Shown piece by piece: positions 1 through 5,010 of a DNA stretch of 5,010 nucleotides. The notes below the pieces were generated by a model. That model worked only from the letters and a program-made list of their open reading frames with translations, did not search any database and was not told the DNA's origin. The first letter of the stretch is position 1. Every line of letters starts with the position of its first letter. A program made the translations under genes and the position numbers. This stretch comes from JASFRS01 sp050114795 (GTDB taxonomy: Bacteria; Pseudomonadota; Alphaproteobacteria; Sphingomonadales; CAKZYD01): positions 1 through 5,010 of the forward strand of contig JASFRS010000178.1 in NCBI GenBank assembly GCA_050114795.1, read 5' to 3'.

Positions 1-955
1 TGCCGCGAAAGCCTTGAAACACACCGATATTGTTGTCGAACATCGGAATGGCGCTAATCGCCCAATAGCTGGATTTTTCCGATGCTAAAGGTGCAACACC
101 ATCAAATGGTCGTTGGTCACGAAGTCTAGAAATAATATCGGCTGGCAGATCTAGCAATAAATCAAAAGCCTGTCCTGCGACTTGTTCTGCTTTGACGCCC
201 AGAATATTAGGCACAGCGGAGGACACAAATGTGAAGATGTTAAAGCGATCACTTTCCCATAAAGCATCCATGCCAAAGAGCCGAGGGTCGTCGCTGCTGT
301 CTTCAATGGTTTCGCTAGCGGTAACGGTTTGCCCATCTGGTACGGCCAGGAACAACTCCGCTGCATGATCCGTTTTTTGGTTTGTAACTTTTTCGGCTTG
401 GATGGGTTTTATTGTCTTTAATCCCAGGGGGCGTTTTTGTTTCGAGCCTTTGCCCAAGCGCCCCAATAGGGCTTCAATCTGCTGTTCAGAACGTGTCAGA
501 GATCCGGGGTCTAATTGTCCGTTGGCGGGTTCTAAGGCGTCCAGCACTGCTTCACGAACAGCGGGGCTAAGGCCTTCCCGTTTCGCCAACCGCGTTAGGC
601 CCGTTTCATCCAGTTCAGGAATGAGAGCCAGCCAGCCTTTGTCAGGTAACTTTGCACGGTCTAAAATCCATCGTGCTATGGTTATATCGTCACGGGCAAA
701 AATGCGCGCAAGCTCAAAGGGCGGGTTTGAGACGGAGCATAATTGCTCAGCAATTTCCATACGTGCTAAAGGCTCTACTGACATTTGCATGCGTTCAATC
801 AATGAAATGAGAGCTGCACGTTGACCGTCCCGTGATATAGGCCTGTTCTGGACAATGAGATCGCAGAGATGGCGGAACAACATGCTTCGATTTGCCGGAG
901 AATCCTCCTCCAACAATCTCATCAAATTTCGCAATGTGTCATCATATAGCGCCAT
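1..955 (-). CDS. DUF2336-like/PAS-domain signalling protein, probable sensor kinase (N-terminal part, runs off left edge)
   Basis: An uninterrupted minus-strand frame runs from the ATG at 955-953 to the left edge, giving 318 residues with no stop. Residues 1 to about 140 are helical and rich in Leu, Arg and Ala (e.g. LMRLLEEDSPANR, LARIFARDDITIARWILDRA). They resemble the HEAT-like DUF2336 region of alphaproteobacterial signalling proteins. Residues 141-225 look like a polar linker. Residues 226-318 look like a PAS sensor domain: SSAVPNILGVKAEQVAGQAF is followed by a core ending SAIPMFDNN and then FQGFRG, a typical PAS end. A histidine kinase or other output module would be expected beyond the edge, but this is not seen. 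There is no signal peptide or membrane segment, so it is probably cytosolic. The ribosome-binding site is weak: only a G-rich GGGCGGGA lies about 13-20 bases upstream. The frame stays open upstream to an in-frame TGA near 1028 without another ATG, so a TTG start upstream is possible. The gene is divergent from the Lrp-type regulator. The family call is from memory of motifs, not a search. Confidence 0.75.
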   Translation of the reverse strand, partial: MALYDDTLRNLMRLLEEDSPANRSMLFRHLCDLIVQNRPISRDGQRAALISLIERMQMSVEPLARMEIAEQLCSVSNPPFELARIFARDDITIARWILDRAKLPDKGWLALIPELDETGLTRLAKREGLSPAVREAVLDALEPANGQLDPGSLTRSEQQIEALLGRLGKGSKQKRPLGLKTIKPIQAEKVTNQKTDHAAELFLAVPDGQTVTASETIEDSSDDPRLFGMDALWESDRFNIFTFVSSAVPNILGVKAEQVAGQAFDLLLDLPADIISRLRDQRPFDGVAPLASEKSSYWAISAIPMFDNNIGVFQGFRG

Positions 956-1031
956 GATTACACCAGCGTCCCGCCCAAAAACATTGGAGAACCGAGACGC
1001 TTTCTGCGCTTGGCCCAACCCCCATCATTCA

Positions 1032-1060
1032 AATATACACGAGCGTTTCTCAGGAGTCAT
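1032..1060 (-). promoter_or_regulatory. Candidate sigma70-type promoter for the PAS gene
   Basis: On the minus strand a -35-like ATGACT (1060-1055) is followed after 17 bases by a -10-like TATATT (1037-1032). They match the consensus at 4 of 6 and 5 of 6 positions. Transcription would start near 1025, giving a leader of about 70 bases before the ATG at 955. The assignment rests only on spacing and consensus match. Confidence 0.4.
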
Positions 1061-1082
1061 GGTTAACGGAAACTATGGTTAA
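1059..1082. repeat. Direct repeat ATGGTTAA, possible operator
   Basis: ATGGTTAA occurs twice, at 1059-1066 and 1075-1082, with starts 16 bases apart. The first copy overlaps the -35 box of the leftward promoter and the second overlaps the candidate -35 box of the rightward promoter. Lrp/AsnC proteins commonly repress their own promoter and neighbouring genes through AT-rich repeated sites, so this is a plausible binding site for the product of the adjacent gene. That role is inferred. Confidence 0.4.
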
Positions 1083-1106
1083 TCATCACGTTTTTGGAAA
1101 TAAAAT
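1079..1106 (+). promoter_or_regulatory. Candidate promoter for the Lrp/AsnC-type gene
   Basis: A good -10-like TAAAAT (1101-1106, 5 of 6) is preceded after 16 bases by a poor -35-like TTAATC (1079-1084, 3 of 6). The start would fall near 1113, leaving a leader of about 77 bases. The weak -35 box and its overlap with the repeated motif would fit a regulated promoter, but the call is tentative. Confidence 0.28.
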
Positions 1107-1189
1107 GACGAAAGTGAGAAATTATCTTTCCCATTCGAAAGCGGCGTGGTAACTAAGTCCTTTGGCTTTGATGAACGGAGGTTCCGCTC

Positions 1190-1663
1190 ATGCCTCGAGT
1201 GAAATTAGATGCAGTTGACCGGCGGATTCTTGCGACTTTGCAAGACGACGGTCGTATTACAAATGTCGATTTGGCGACCAAGGCGGGCATTACAGCACCG
1301 CCTTGTTTGCGTCGTGTGCGTGCCTTGGAAGAGGCGGGCTATATTAACGGCTATCATGCTGATTTAAATCCGGAACTTATGGGTTATGGTATCACGGTTT
1401 TTGCAATGGTTGGATTACACAGCCAGGCGGAAAGCGATTTAAGTGCCTTTGAAAAACTAACACAAAAATGGGATCAAGTTCGTGAATGCTATATGCTGAA
1501 CGGTGAAATTGATTTTATTTTGAAAATTGTTGCTCACGACCTTTCAGAGTTTCAGGAATTTCTAACGCGTGAACTGACACCTGCGCCTAATGTGGCAAGT
1601 GTGAAGACGTCTCTAACGATTAGAACGTCCAAACGCGTGCCAGGCGTCCCTGTCGAGATTTAA
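1190..1663 (+). CDS. Lrp/AsnC-family transcriptional regulator
   Basis: This 157-residue DNA-binding protein has the usual Lrp/AsnC length and layout. Residues 1-60 form the winged helix-turn-helix: LDAVDRRILATLQDDGRITNVDLA, then the recognition segment ITAPPCLRRVRALEEAGYI. Residues 65-145 form the RAM effector-binding and oligomerisation domain (YGITVFAMVGL, VRECYMLNGEIDFILKIVA, APNVASVKTSLTIR). Family members assemble as dimers and higher oligomers and typically sense amino acids. The ligand cannot be told from the sequence. The start is well supported: CGGAGG (1176-1181) lies 8 bases before the ATG. The C-terminal half resembles the alphaproteobacterial subtype often found near greA and trxB, as I recall it. 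The gene is divergent from the PAS gene and converges on the P460 gene across a bidirectional terminator. Autoregulation through the ATGGTTAA repeats is possible. The family assignment is firm; the target genes are unknown. Confidence 0.96.
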   Translation: MPRVKLDAVDRRILATLQDDGRITNVDLATKAGITAPPCLRRVRALEEAGYINGYHADLNPELMGYGITVFAMVGLHSQAESDLSAFEKLTQKWDQVRECYMLNGEIDFILKIVAHDLSEFQEFLTRELTPAPNVASVKTSLTIRTSKRVPGVPVEI

Positions 1664-1670
1664 TGCATGA

Positions 1671-1688
1671 AATGCTGCCCGCAGCATT
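1671..1688. repeat. Short perfect inverted repeat after the Lrp-type gene
   Basis: AATGCTGC and GCAGCATT form a perfect 8-base inverted repeat around CC, beginning 7 bases after the stop codon. In RNA it would fold as a small hairpin. No T-run follows directly, so it is not a terminator on its own. It may stabilise the 3' end or act with the strong hairpin 10 bases further on. Confidence 0.45.
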
Positions 1689-1697
1689 GAGGTAATT

Positions 1698-1731
1698 AAA
1701 AAAAAGCCCGGATCATTATCCGGGCTTTTTT
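1698..1731. terminator. Bidirectional intrinsic terminator
   Basis: GCCCGGAT (1706-1713) and ATCCGGGC (1718-1725) form a perfect 8-bp GC-rich stem with a 4-base loop. Eight A precede it (1698-1705) and six T follow it (1726-1731), so transcripts from either strand end in a U-run. It lies between the converging Lrp-type gene (stop at 1663) and P460-family gene (stop at 1746) and should end both. Confidence 0.93.
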
Positions 1732-1745
1732 CTTGATTTGAGGTC

Positions 1746-2300
1746 TTATTTTAGGACTGGATAGCCTTGAACGAACAAATAATCCGTGTTTTGTGCTGGG
1801 ATGTGGCAACCCATGCAGTCAACAGTATAATCTGTTGTTACAGTGTGGGTTGTCTCATCACCCTCATAGAAGGCCCAGCCCCAGCCGTCACCATAAAGGT
1901 CTGATTTGTCAGCGTATTTATTTGTGCCATCCTTGACCATGACGAAGCGACCGGCAAGTTTAGAGCCATAGCTAGCACGTCCTGTTGGTAGGTCTTCGGT
2001 CGCGGTTGCAAAAACGTCTTTCACAATCACTGCGCCATCTGGAAATATGCCCGTTTCCTTGTAGGCTTTGACGTTTTTTGCATCCGTGTAAACGACATGT
2101 AGTTCTTTTGCGCCTTCCTCAGGTTTATCAGCTAATACGCTGAAGGAGCCAAGGGTAACCCACTCCGTGCGGTAATCATTTTCAGGTACATAAAGCGCTT
2201 TTTCCCATTCGGGAGCGGAAGGCCCCATGGCATAAGCACTGGCAGCAATTGCGATGACGCCGCCTAATCCTAAAAGTCCGAATTTAATCGTCTTTTTCAT
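1746..2300 (-). CDS. Cytochrome P460-family periplasmic c-type haem protein
   Basis: This 184-residue protein has an export signal at residues 1-24 (KK, then FGLLGLGGVIAIAA, then SAYA), with likely cleavage after Ala24. One haem-attachment motif, CMGCH, lies at residues 162-166. Family hallmarks include YRTEWVTLGSF (43-53), HVVYTDAKNVKAYKETGIFPDGAVIVKDV (68-96, in pieces), RFVMVKDG (118-125), GDGWGWAFY (137-145) and a C-terminal DYLFVQGYPVL. The family contains hydroxylamine-oxidising cytochrome P460, whose haem is crosslinked to a lysine, and NO-binding cytochrome c'-beta, which lacks that link. Lys81 in AYKETG is my candidate for the crosslinking lysine, but alignment is needed. Haem attachment would occur in the periplasm through the cytochrome c maturation machinery. 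The start is supported by GAAAGGT at 2306-2312, 5 bases upstream. The gene lies between two terminators, so it is probably transcribed alone. The family is clear; substrate and physiological role are not. Confidence 0.92.
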   Translation of the reverse strand: MKKTIKFGLLGLGGVIAIAASAYAMGPSAPEWEKALYVPENDYRTEWVTLGSFSVLADKPEEGAKELHVVYTDAKNVKAYKETGIFPDGAVIVKDVFATATEDLPTGRASYGSKLAGRFVMVKDGTNKYADKSDLYGDGWGWAFYEGDETTHTVTTDYTVDCMGCHIPAQNTDYLFVQGYPVLK

Positions 2301-2458
2301 GTCATACCTTTCTTTTGCTTCAAGCCGGTTCTGGCTTTGGGGTGTTTTATCTGTGAAGCAGCAGCATCCCGTTATACGAAAAAAATCCGAAGAACGCAGT
2401 CAAATAAATAAACGCGCCGTGAGCTATACACGACGCGTTTGCTTAATTTTCTGTAGAA
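2301..2458 (-). promoter_or_regulatory. Intergenic leader region upstream of the P460-family gene
   Basis: These 158 bases hold the greA terminator at the greA end, and must hold the P460 gene's promoter if it is transcribed independently. The only recognisable pair is TTGACT (2403-2398) and TATAAC (2376-2371), but their 21-base spacing is too long for a standard promoter. A small hairpin, AAGCC/GGCTT, lies at 2322-2337 just ahead of the ribosome-binding site. I see no FNR/NnrR-like TTGAT-N4-ATCAA site. Confidence 0.4.
2401..2440 (-). terminator. Intrinsic terminator of greA
   Basis: On the minus strand AAACGCGTCGTG (2440-2429) pairs with CACGGCGCGTTT (2421-2410), giving a 12-bp stem with one G-U pair and a 7-base loop. 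TTTATTTATTTG follows. It begins 18 bases after the greA stop, so it should end greA transcripts before the P460 gene. The T-run is broken by A, so some read-through is possible. Confidence 0.8.
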
Positions 2459-2938
2459 TTAGATGAAGTCGACGCTGTCAATCTCATAATAGCGGTCGCC
2501 GCCCGGGGTCATAACCTCGACTTCATCACCGACAGTGCGGCCAATGAGTGCGCGCCCGATAGGGGAAGTATAGGAAATCTTTCCGGCTTTCACATCCGCT
2601 TCGTCAGCGCCGACAATTTGATAGCGCAAAGATTTATCATCTTCGTCGATCAATGTAACCGTTGCGCCGAAAATGACCTTTTCGCCACTCAAGCTGCTGG
2701 GGTCAATGACCTCTGCGCGACTTAGTTTGTCTTCTAATTCATTAATGCGGGCTTCGATCATGCCCTGGCGTTCTTTCGCTGCATGATATTCCGCATTTTC
2801 AGACAAATCACCATGTGCGCGAGCTTCTTCAATCGCTTGCACGACTTCCACCCGGTCATGTGTTTTTAATTGCTTCAGCTCCGCTTCCATTGCGCGATAG
2901 CCTTCAATCAACATGGGCATACGATCATGGTTGGCCAT
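2459..2938 (-). CDS. greA: Transcription elongation factor GreA
   Basis: GreA enters the secondary channel of RNA polymerase and stimulates cleavage of the 3' end of RNA in backtracked complexes, so stalled enzymes can resume. The 159-residue length is normal. Residues 1-78 form the N-terminal coiled coil, with the diagnostic tip [14 protein letters not shown] at 43-56. The acidic pair Asp44 and Glu47 corresponds to the catalytic Asp41 and Glu44 of E. coli GreA. Residues 83-159 form the FKBP-like domain that docks on polymerase ([51 protein letters not shown]). The start at 2938 is supported by AGGAAAG (2953-2947), 8 bases upstream. The internal Met7 has no such site. It lies 168 bases downstream of carB in the same direction, a neighbourhood common in alphaproteobacteria. 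The folded spacer ahead of it may regulate it. Confidence 0.98.
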   Translation of the reverse strand: MANHDRMPMLIEGYRAMEAELKQLKTHDRVEVVQAIEEARAHGDLSENAEYHAAKERQGMIEARINELEDKLSRAEVIDPSSLSGEKVIFGATVTLIDEDDKSLRYQIVGADEADVKAGKISYTSPIGRALIGRTVGDEVEVMTPGGDRYYEIDSVDFI

Positions 2939-2961
2939 AGCCGTTACTTTCCTATCGATCT

Positions 2962-3042
2962 AAAAACGACAAAAGCTCCCACCCGATGCAGAGCTTTGAT
3001 GCACCTGCACCCGGGAGATACCTGCTCATGAGGAGAGCTTTT
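2962..3042 (-). ncRNA. Candidate structured greA leader or carB-greA attenuator
   Basis: In the carB-greA spacer the minus-strand RNA can form a long closing stem: AAAAGCUCUC (3042-3033) with GGGAGCUUUU (2980-2971), 10 pairs with one G-U. Inside it lies a strong stem, CCCGGGUGCAG (3015-3005) with CUGCAUCGGG (2991-2982), with one bulged G. A second copy of the 5' arm, AAAGCUC (2997-2991), can instead pair with the same 3' arm (2978-2972) to form a short hairpin that breaks the inner stem. GUCGUUUUU (2970-2962) follows either fold, so termination is possible. The greA ribosome-binding site begins about 18 bases after the stem. I recognise no named riboswitch here. It could simply be the carB terminator. 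Confidence 0.45.
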
Positions 3043-3057
3043 ACCAAACGCTTTCAA

Positions 3058-3085
3058 AGTTAAGGTGCGTCTGCGCCCCATTCAA
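3058..3085 (-). promoter_or_regulatory. Weak candidate promoter for greA
   Basis: On the minus strand TTGAAT (3085-3080) and TTAACT (3063-3058) are separated by 16 bases, matching consensus at 4 of 6 and 3 of 6 positions. A start near 3051 would produce a greA leader of about 112 bases containing the whole foldable element. The evidence is weak; greA may instead rely on read-through from carB. Confidence 0.22.
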
Positions 3086-3106
3086 GAGGAAAAAGCAAAA
3101 GAATTT

Positions 3107-5010
3107 CTACTCTTCCCCTAAAGCATAGCTTTGCAAGGGGCGCACATCCATGTCGTTTTTTTGCAAAACACGAATGGCTTCCGTTGCCGCCAAAGACCCT
3201 GCAACCGTTGTGTAATAAGGAATTTTATGCATGAGAGTTGTTTGCCGGATTGAATAGCTGTCACGAATGGACTGGCCACCTTCTGTGGTATTGAAGACGA
3301 GGTCAATTTCGCCGTTTTCCATCGCATCAACGATATGGGGTCGACCTTGCAAGACCTTGTTTATCCGTGTGACCTGAACATCATTGGATTGCAGATATTC
3401 TGCAGTTCCATCCGTCGCCACAACTTCAAACCCAGCTTCAATCAAGGATTTTGCTGGGGCGACCATGGCTGGTTTGTCGGCGTCTTTCACAGAAATAAAT
3501 ACTCGACCTTCGATTGGTAAATGGGCACCTGCTGCGATTTGGCTTTTGGCAAAGGCCTTTTCGAAATCGCTGTCCAGGCCCATGACTTCGCCGGTTGAGC
3601 GCATTTCGGGACCCAAAATCACATCCACGCCGGGGAAGCGGACGAAGGGAAAGACTGCTTCTTTAACAGCGCTATGCTGGGGAAGAGATTTTGGTAAATC
3701 AAAGCTATCCAATCTCTCCCCGGCCATGACGCGGGAGGCGATTTTTGCAAAGGGCGTCCCGGCTGCTTTGGCAACAAAGGGCACTGTTCTTGATGCTCTT
3801 GGATTGACTTCAATAAGATAGACGTCATCGTCCTTAACCGCATATTGGACGTTCATCAGCCCGATGACATTCAACGCTTTGGCTAAAGCTTTAGTCTGAT
3901 GGGTAATGTCTTCAATTACAGCGCTTGGCAGATTATGTGGTGGCAAAGCACAGGCGGAGTCACCACTGTGGATGCCTGCTTCTTCAATATGTTCAAGAAT
4001 TCCAGCGATATGAACATTTTCGCCATCGCATATGGCGTCGACGTCAACTTCTACTGCACCGCGAAGATAAGCATCAACCAGAACGGGAGTCTGCCCGGAC
4101 ACTTTAACGGCTTCACCGATATAACGTTCAAGCTCTGACGGACTATCTATGATTTCCATAGCCCGTCCGCCCAACACATAAGACGGGCGGATAAGAACGG
4201 GGTAGCCAATATATTCGGCCACCTGTTTTGCTTCTTCTTCTGATTTAGCGATGCCATTGCGCGGTTGCCGTAAACCAAGGCCCCCAATAAGCTGCTGGAA
4301 CCGCTCTCTGTCCTCCGCCAAATCAATGGCATCAGGTGAGGTGCCCAGGATGGGAATGCCCGCAGCTTCCAAAATTCCAGCTAGTTTCAAAGGCGTTTGA
4401 CCACCGAGTTGCACAACAACGCCTTTCAACGTCCCTTTGCTCATTTCAACGCGGAGCAATTCCAAGACATCCTCACCGGTTAAAGGCTCAAAATACAGTC
4501 GGTCAGAAGTGTCATAATCCGTTGAAACCGTCTCTGGATTGCAATTGACCATGATCGTTTCATAGCCTGCATCACTTAGGGCGAAGCAGGCATGGCAGCA
4601 GCAATAATCGAATTCAATGCCCTGGCCGATGCGGTTTGGGCCGCCGCCAAGGATAACGACTTTCTCTCGGTCTGACGGTGCGCTTTCGCACTCCACCTGG
4701 CCATCGGCGGGATAATCATAGGTGGAATACATATAAGGTGTGCGCGCTTCAAATTCTGCTGCACATGTATCAATACGCTTGAAAACTGGGCGAATGTCTA
4801 ATTCAGCGCGCAGCTCCGCAACTTGGTCTTCACTAAGGCCTGCAAGGGTCGCTAGTCGTGCATCTGAAAAGCCCTTTTTCTTTAAACGCCGCATATCATC
4901 GGCGGAGGAGGGGAGGCCGTTTTTGCGGACGTGCTCTTCCTCGTCAATAAGGTCTTTTATTTGCTCAAGGAACCAGGGGTCATAACGCGTAACATTATGA
5001 ATGGCTTCAA
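3107..5010 (-). CDS. carB: Carbamoyl phosphate synthase large subunit (C-terminal 633 residues; 5' end beyond right edge)
   Basis: CarB makes carbamoyl phosphate from bicarbonate, ammonia delivered by the CarA glutaminase subunit, and two ATP, feeding pyrimidine and arginine synthesis in the cytoplasm. The frame stays open through the right edge ([17 protein letters not shown] at the start), so the ATG at 4894 is internal, not the start. About 60% of a normal 1,070-1,120-residue protein is present. In fragment numbering, residues 1-115 belong to the oligomerisation domain. Residues about 116-495 form the second ATP-grasp, carbamate-phosphorylating half, including [51 protein letters not shown] and [14 protein letters not shown]. 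Residues 499-628 form the MGS-like allosteric domain ([32 protein letters not shown]). ATDGT and NKV correspond to the region that binds UMP in E. coli CarB, so pyrimidine feedback is likely. There is no frameshift or missing block. It lies upstream of greA on the same strand. Confidence 0.98.
   Translation of the reverse strand, partial: EAIHNVTRYDPWFLEQIKDLIDEEEHVRKNGLPSSADDMRRLKKKGFSDARLATLAGLSEDQVAELRAELDIRPVFKRIDTCAAEFEARTPYMYSTYDYPADGQVECESAPSDREKVVILGGGPNRIGQGIEFDYCCCHACFALSDAGYETIMVNCNPETVSTDYDTSDRLYFEPLTGEDVLELLRVEMSKGTLKGVVVQLGGQTPLKLAGILEAAGIPILGTSPDAIDLAEDRERFQQLIGGLGLRQPRNGIAKSEEEAKQVAEYIGYPVLIRPSYVLGGRAMEIIDSPSELERYIGEAVKVSGQTPVLVDAYLRGAVEVDVDAICDGENVHIAGILEHIEEAGIHSGDSACALPPHNLPSAVIEDITHQTKALAKALNVIGLMNVQYAVKDDDVYLIEVNPRASRTVPFVAKAAGTPFAKIASRVMAGERLDSFDLPKSLPQHSAVKEAVFPFVRFPGVDVILGPEMRSTGEVMGLDSDFEKAFAKSQIAAGAHLPIEGRVFISVKDADKPAMVAPAKSLIEAGFEVVATDGTAEYLQSNDVQVTRINKVLQGRPHIVDAMENGEIDLVFNTTEGGQSIRDSYSIRQTTLMHKIPYYTTVAGSLAATEAIRVLQKNDMDVRPLQSYALGEE

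Larger units (their letters stand above)
956..1189. promoter_or_regulatory. Divergent intergenic promoter region
   Basis: These 234 bases separate the minus-strand PAS gene from the plus-strand Lrp-type gene, so both must be transcribed outward from here. The stretch is AT-richer than the flanking genes. It holds candidate promoters for each direction and a direct repeat between them, listed separately. I see no convincing coding sequence: short open frames here lack ribosome-binding sites and family resemblance. Confidence 0.8.

Noticed and set aside
151..366. Minus-strand open frame of 71 codons with its own ATG
   Set aside because: It is out of frame with the longer gene that covers the region, whose PAS motifs continue through it without a frameshift.
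402..824. Plus-strand open frame of 140 codons
   Set aside because: It lies opposite the continuous PAS/DUF2336-like frame. Its translation is rich in Arg and Ser with no family resemblance, as expected of a shadow frame.
855..1082. Plus-strand open frame of 75 codons across the divergent promoter region
   Set aside because: It overlaps the start of the minus-strand gene and its promoter, has no ribosome-binding site, and resembles no protein I know.
2254..2466. Plus-strand open frame of 70 codons over the P460 gene start and the greA terminator
   Set aside because: It runs through a terminator hairpin and across the signal peptide region on the opposite strand, and has no ribosome-binding site or family match.
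2962..3042. A named metabolite riboswitch ahead of greA
   Set aside because: I could not match the folded spacer to the conserved cores of TPP, cobalamin, SAM, THF or glycine riboswitches, so I report only an unnamed candidate structure.
3384..3821. Plus-strand open frame of 145 codons inside carB, and similar shorter ones
   Set aside because: carB is intact and highly conserved here on the other strand; these frames are antisense shadows without start signals.
4892..4894. ATG at 4894 as the start of carB
   Set aside because: The reading frame continues upstream to the right edge with typical CarB sequence (e.g. [14 protein letters not shown]), so this Met is internal.

Overview
The window looks like chromosomal sequence from an alphaproteobacterium of moderate GC content. 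This placement is inferred from the carB-greA neighbourhood, a DUF2336-like signalling protein that also carries a PAS domain, and an Lrp/AsnC regulator of the subtype common in that class. No rRNA or tRNA marker is present to confirm it. I see no tRNA, rRNA, CRISPR array, insertion sequence or phage gene.

Layout from left to right. Positions 1-955 hold the N-terminal part of a minus-strand signalling protein, with a helical DUF2336-like region followed by a PAS domain; it runs off the left edge. Positions 956-1189 are a divergent promoter region with a spaced direct repeat that touches both candidate -35 boxes. Positions 1190-1663 encode an Lrp/AsnC-family regulator on the plus strand. A strong bidirectional terminator at 1698-1731 separates it from a minus-strand, exported cytochrome P460-family haem protein (1746-2300). 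Upstream of that gene lie a 158-base intergenic stretch with the greA terminator, then greA (2459-2938). Next comes a 168-base intergenic stretch that can fold into alternative hairpins just ahead of greA. The 3' 633 codons of carB (3107 to the right edge) close the window.

How the genes relate. carB (carbamoyl phosphate synthesis for pyrimidines and arginine) and greA (rescue of backtracked RNA polymerase) are housekeeping genes in the same orientation, probably with partly independent transcription. The P460-family gene has its own leader and lies between two terminators, so it is probably a separate unit acting in the periplasm on hydroxylamine or nitric oxide. The Lrp-type regulator and the PAS protein are divergent and may share one operator.

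Most of the window is ordinary housekeeping sequence. The parts most worth a second look are the folded carB-greA spacer, the repeat-bearing divergent promoter, and the P460-family protein in what may be a non-nitrifying organism. I do not see a clearly new multi-gene system.
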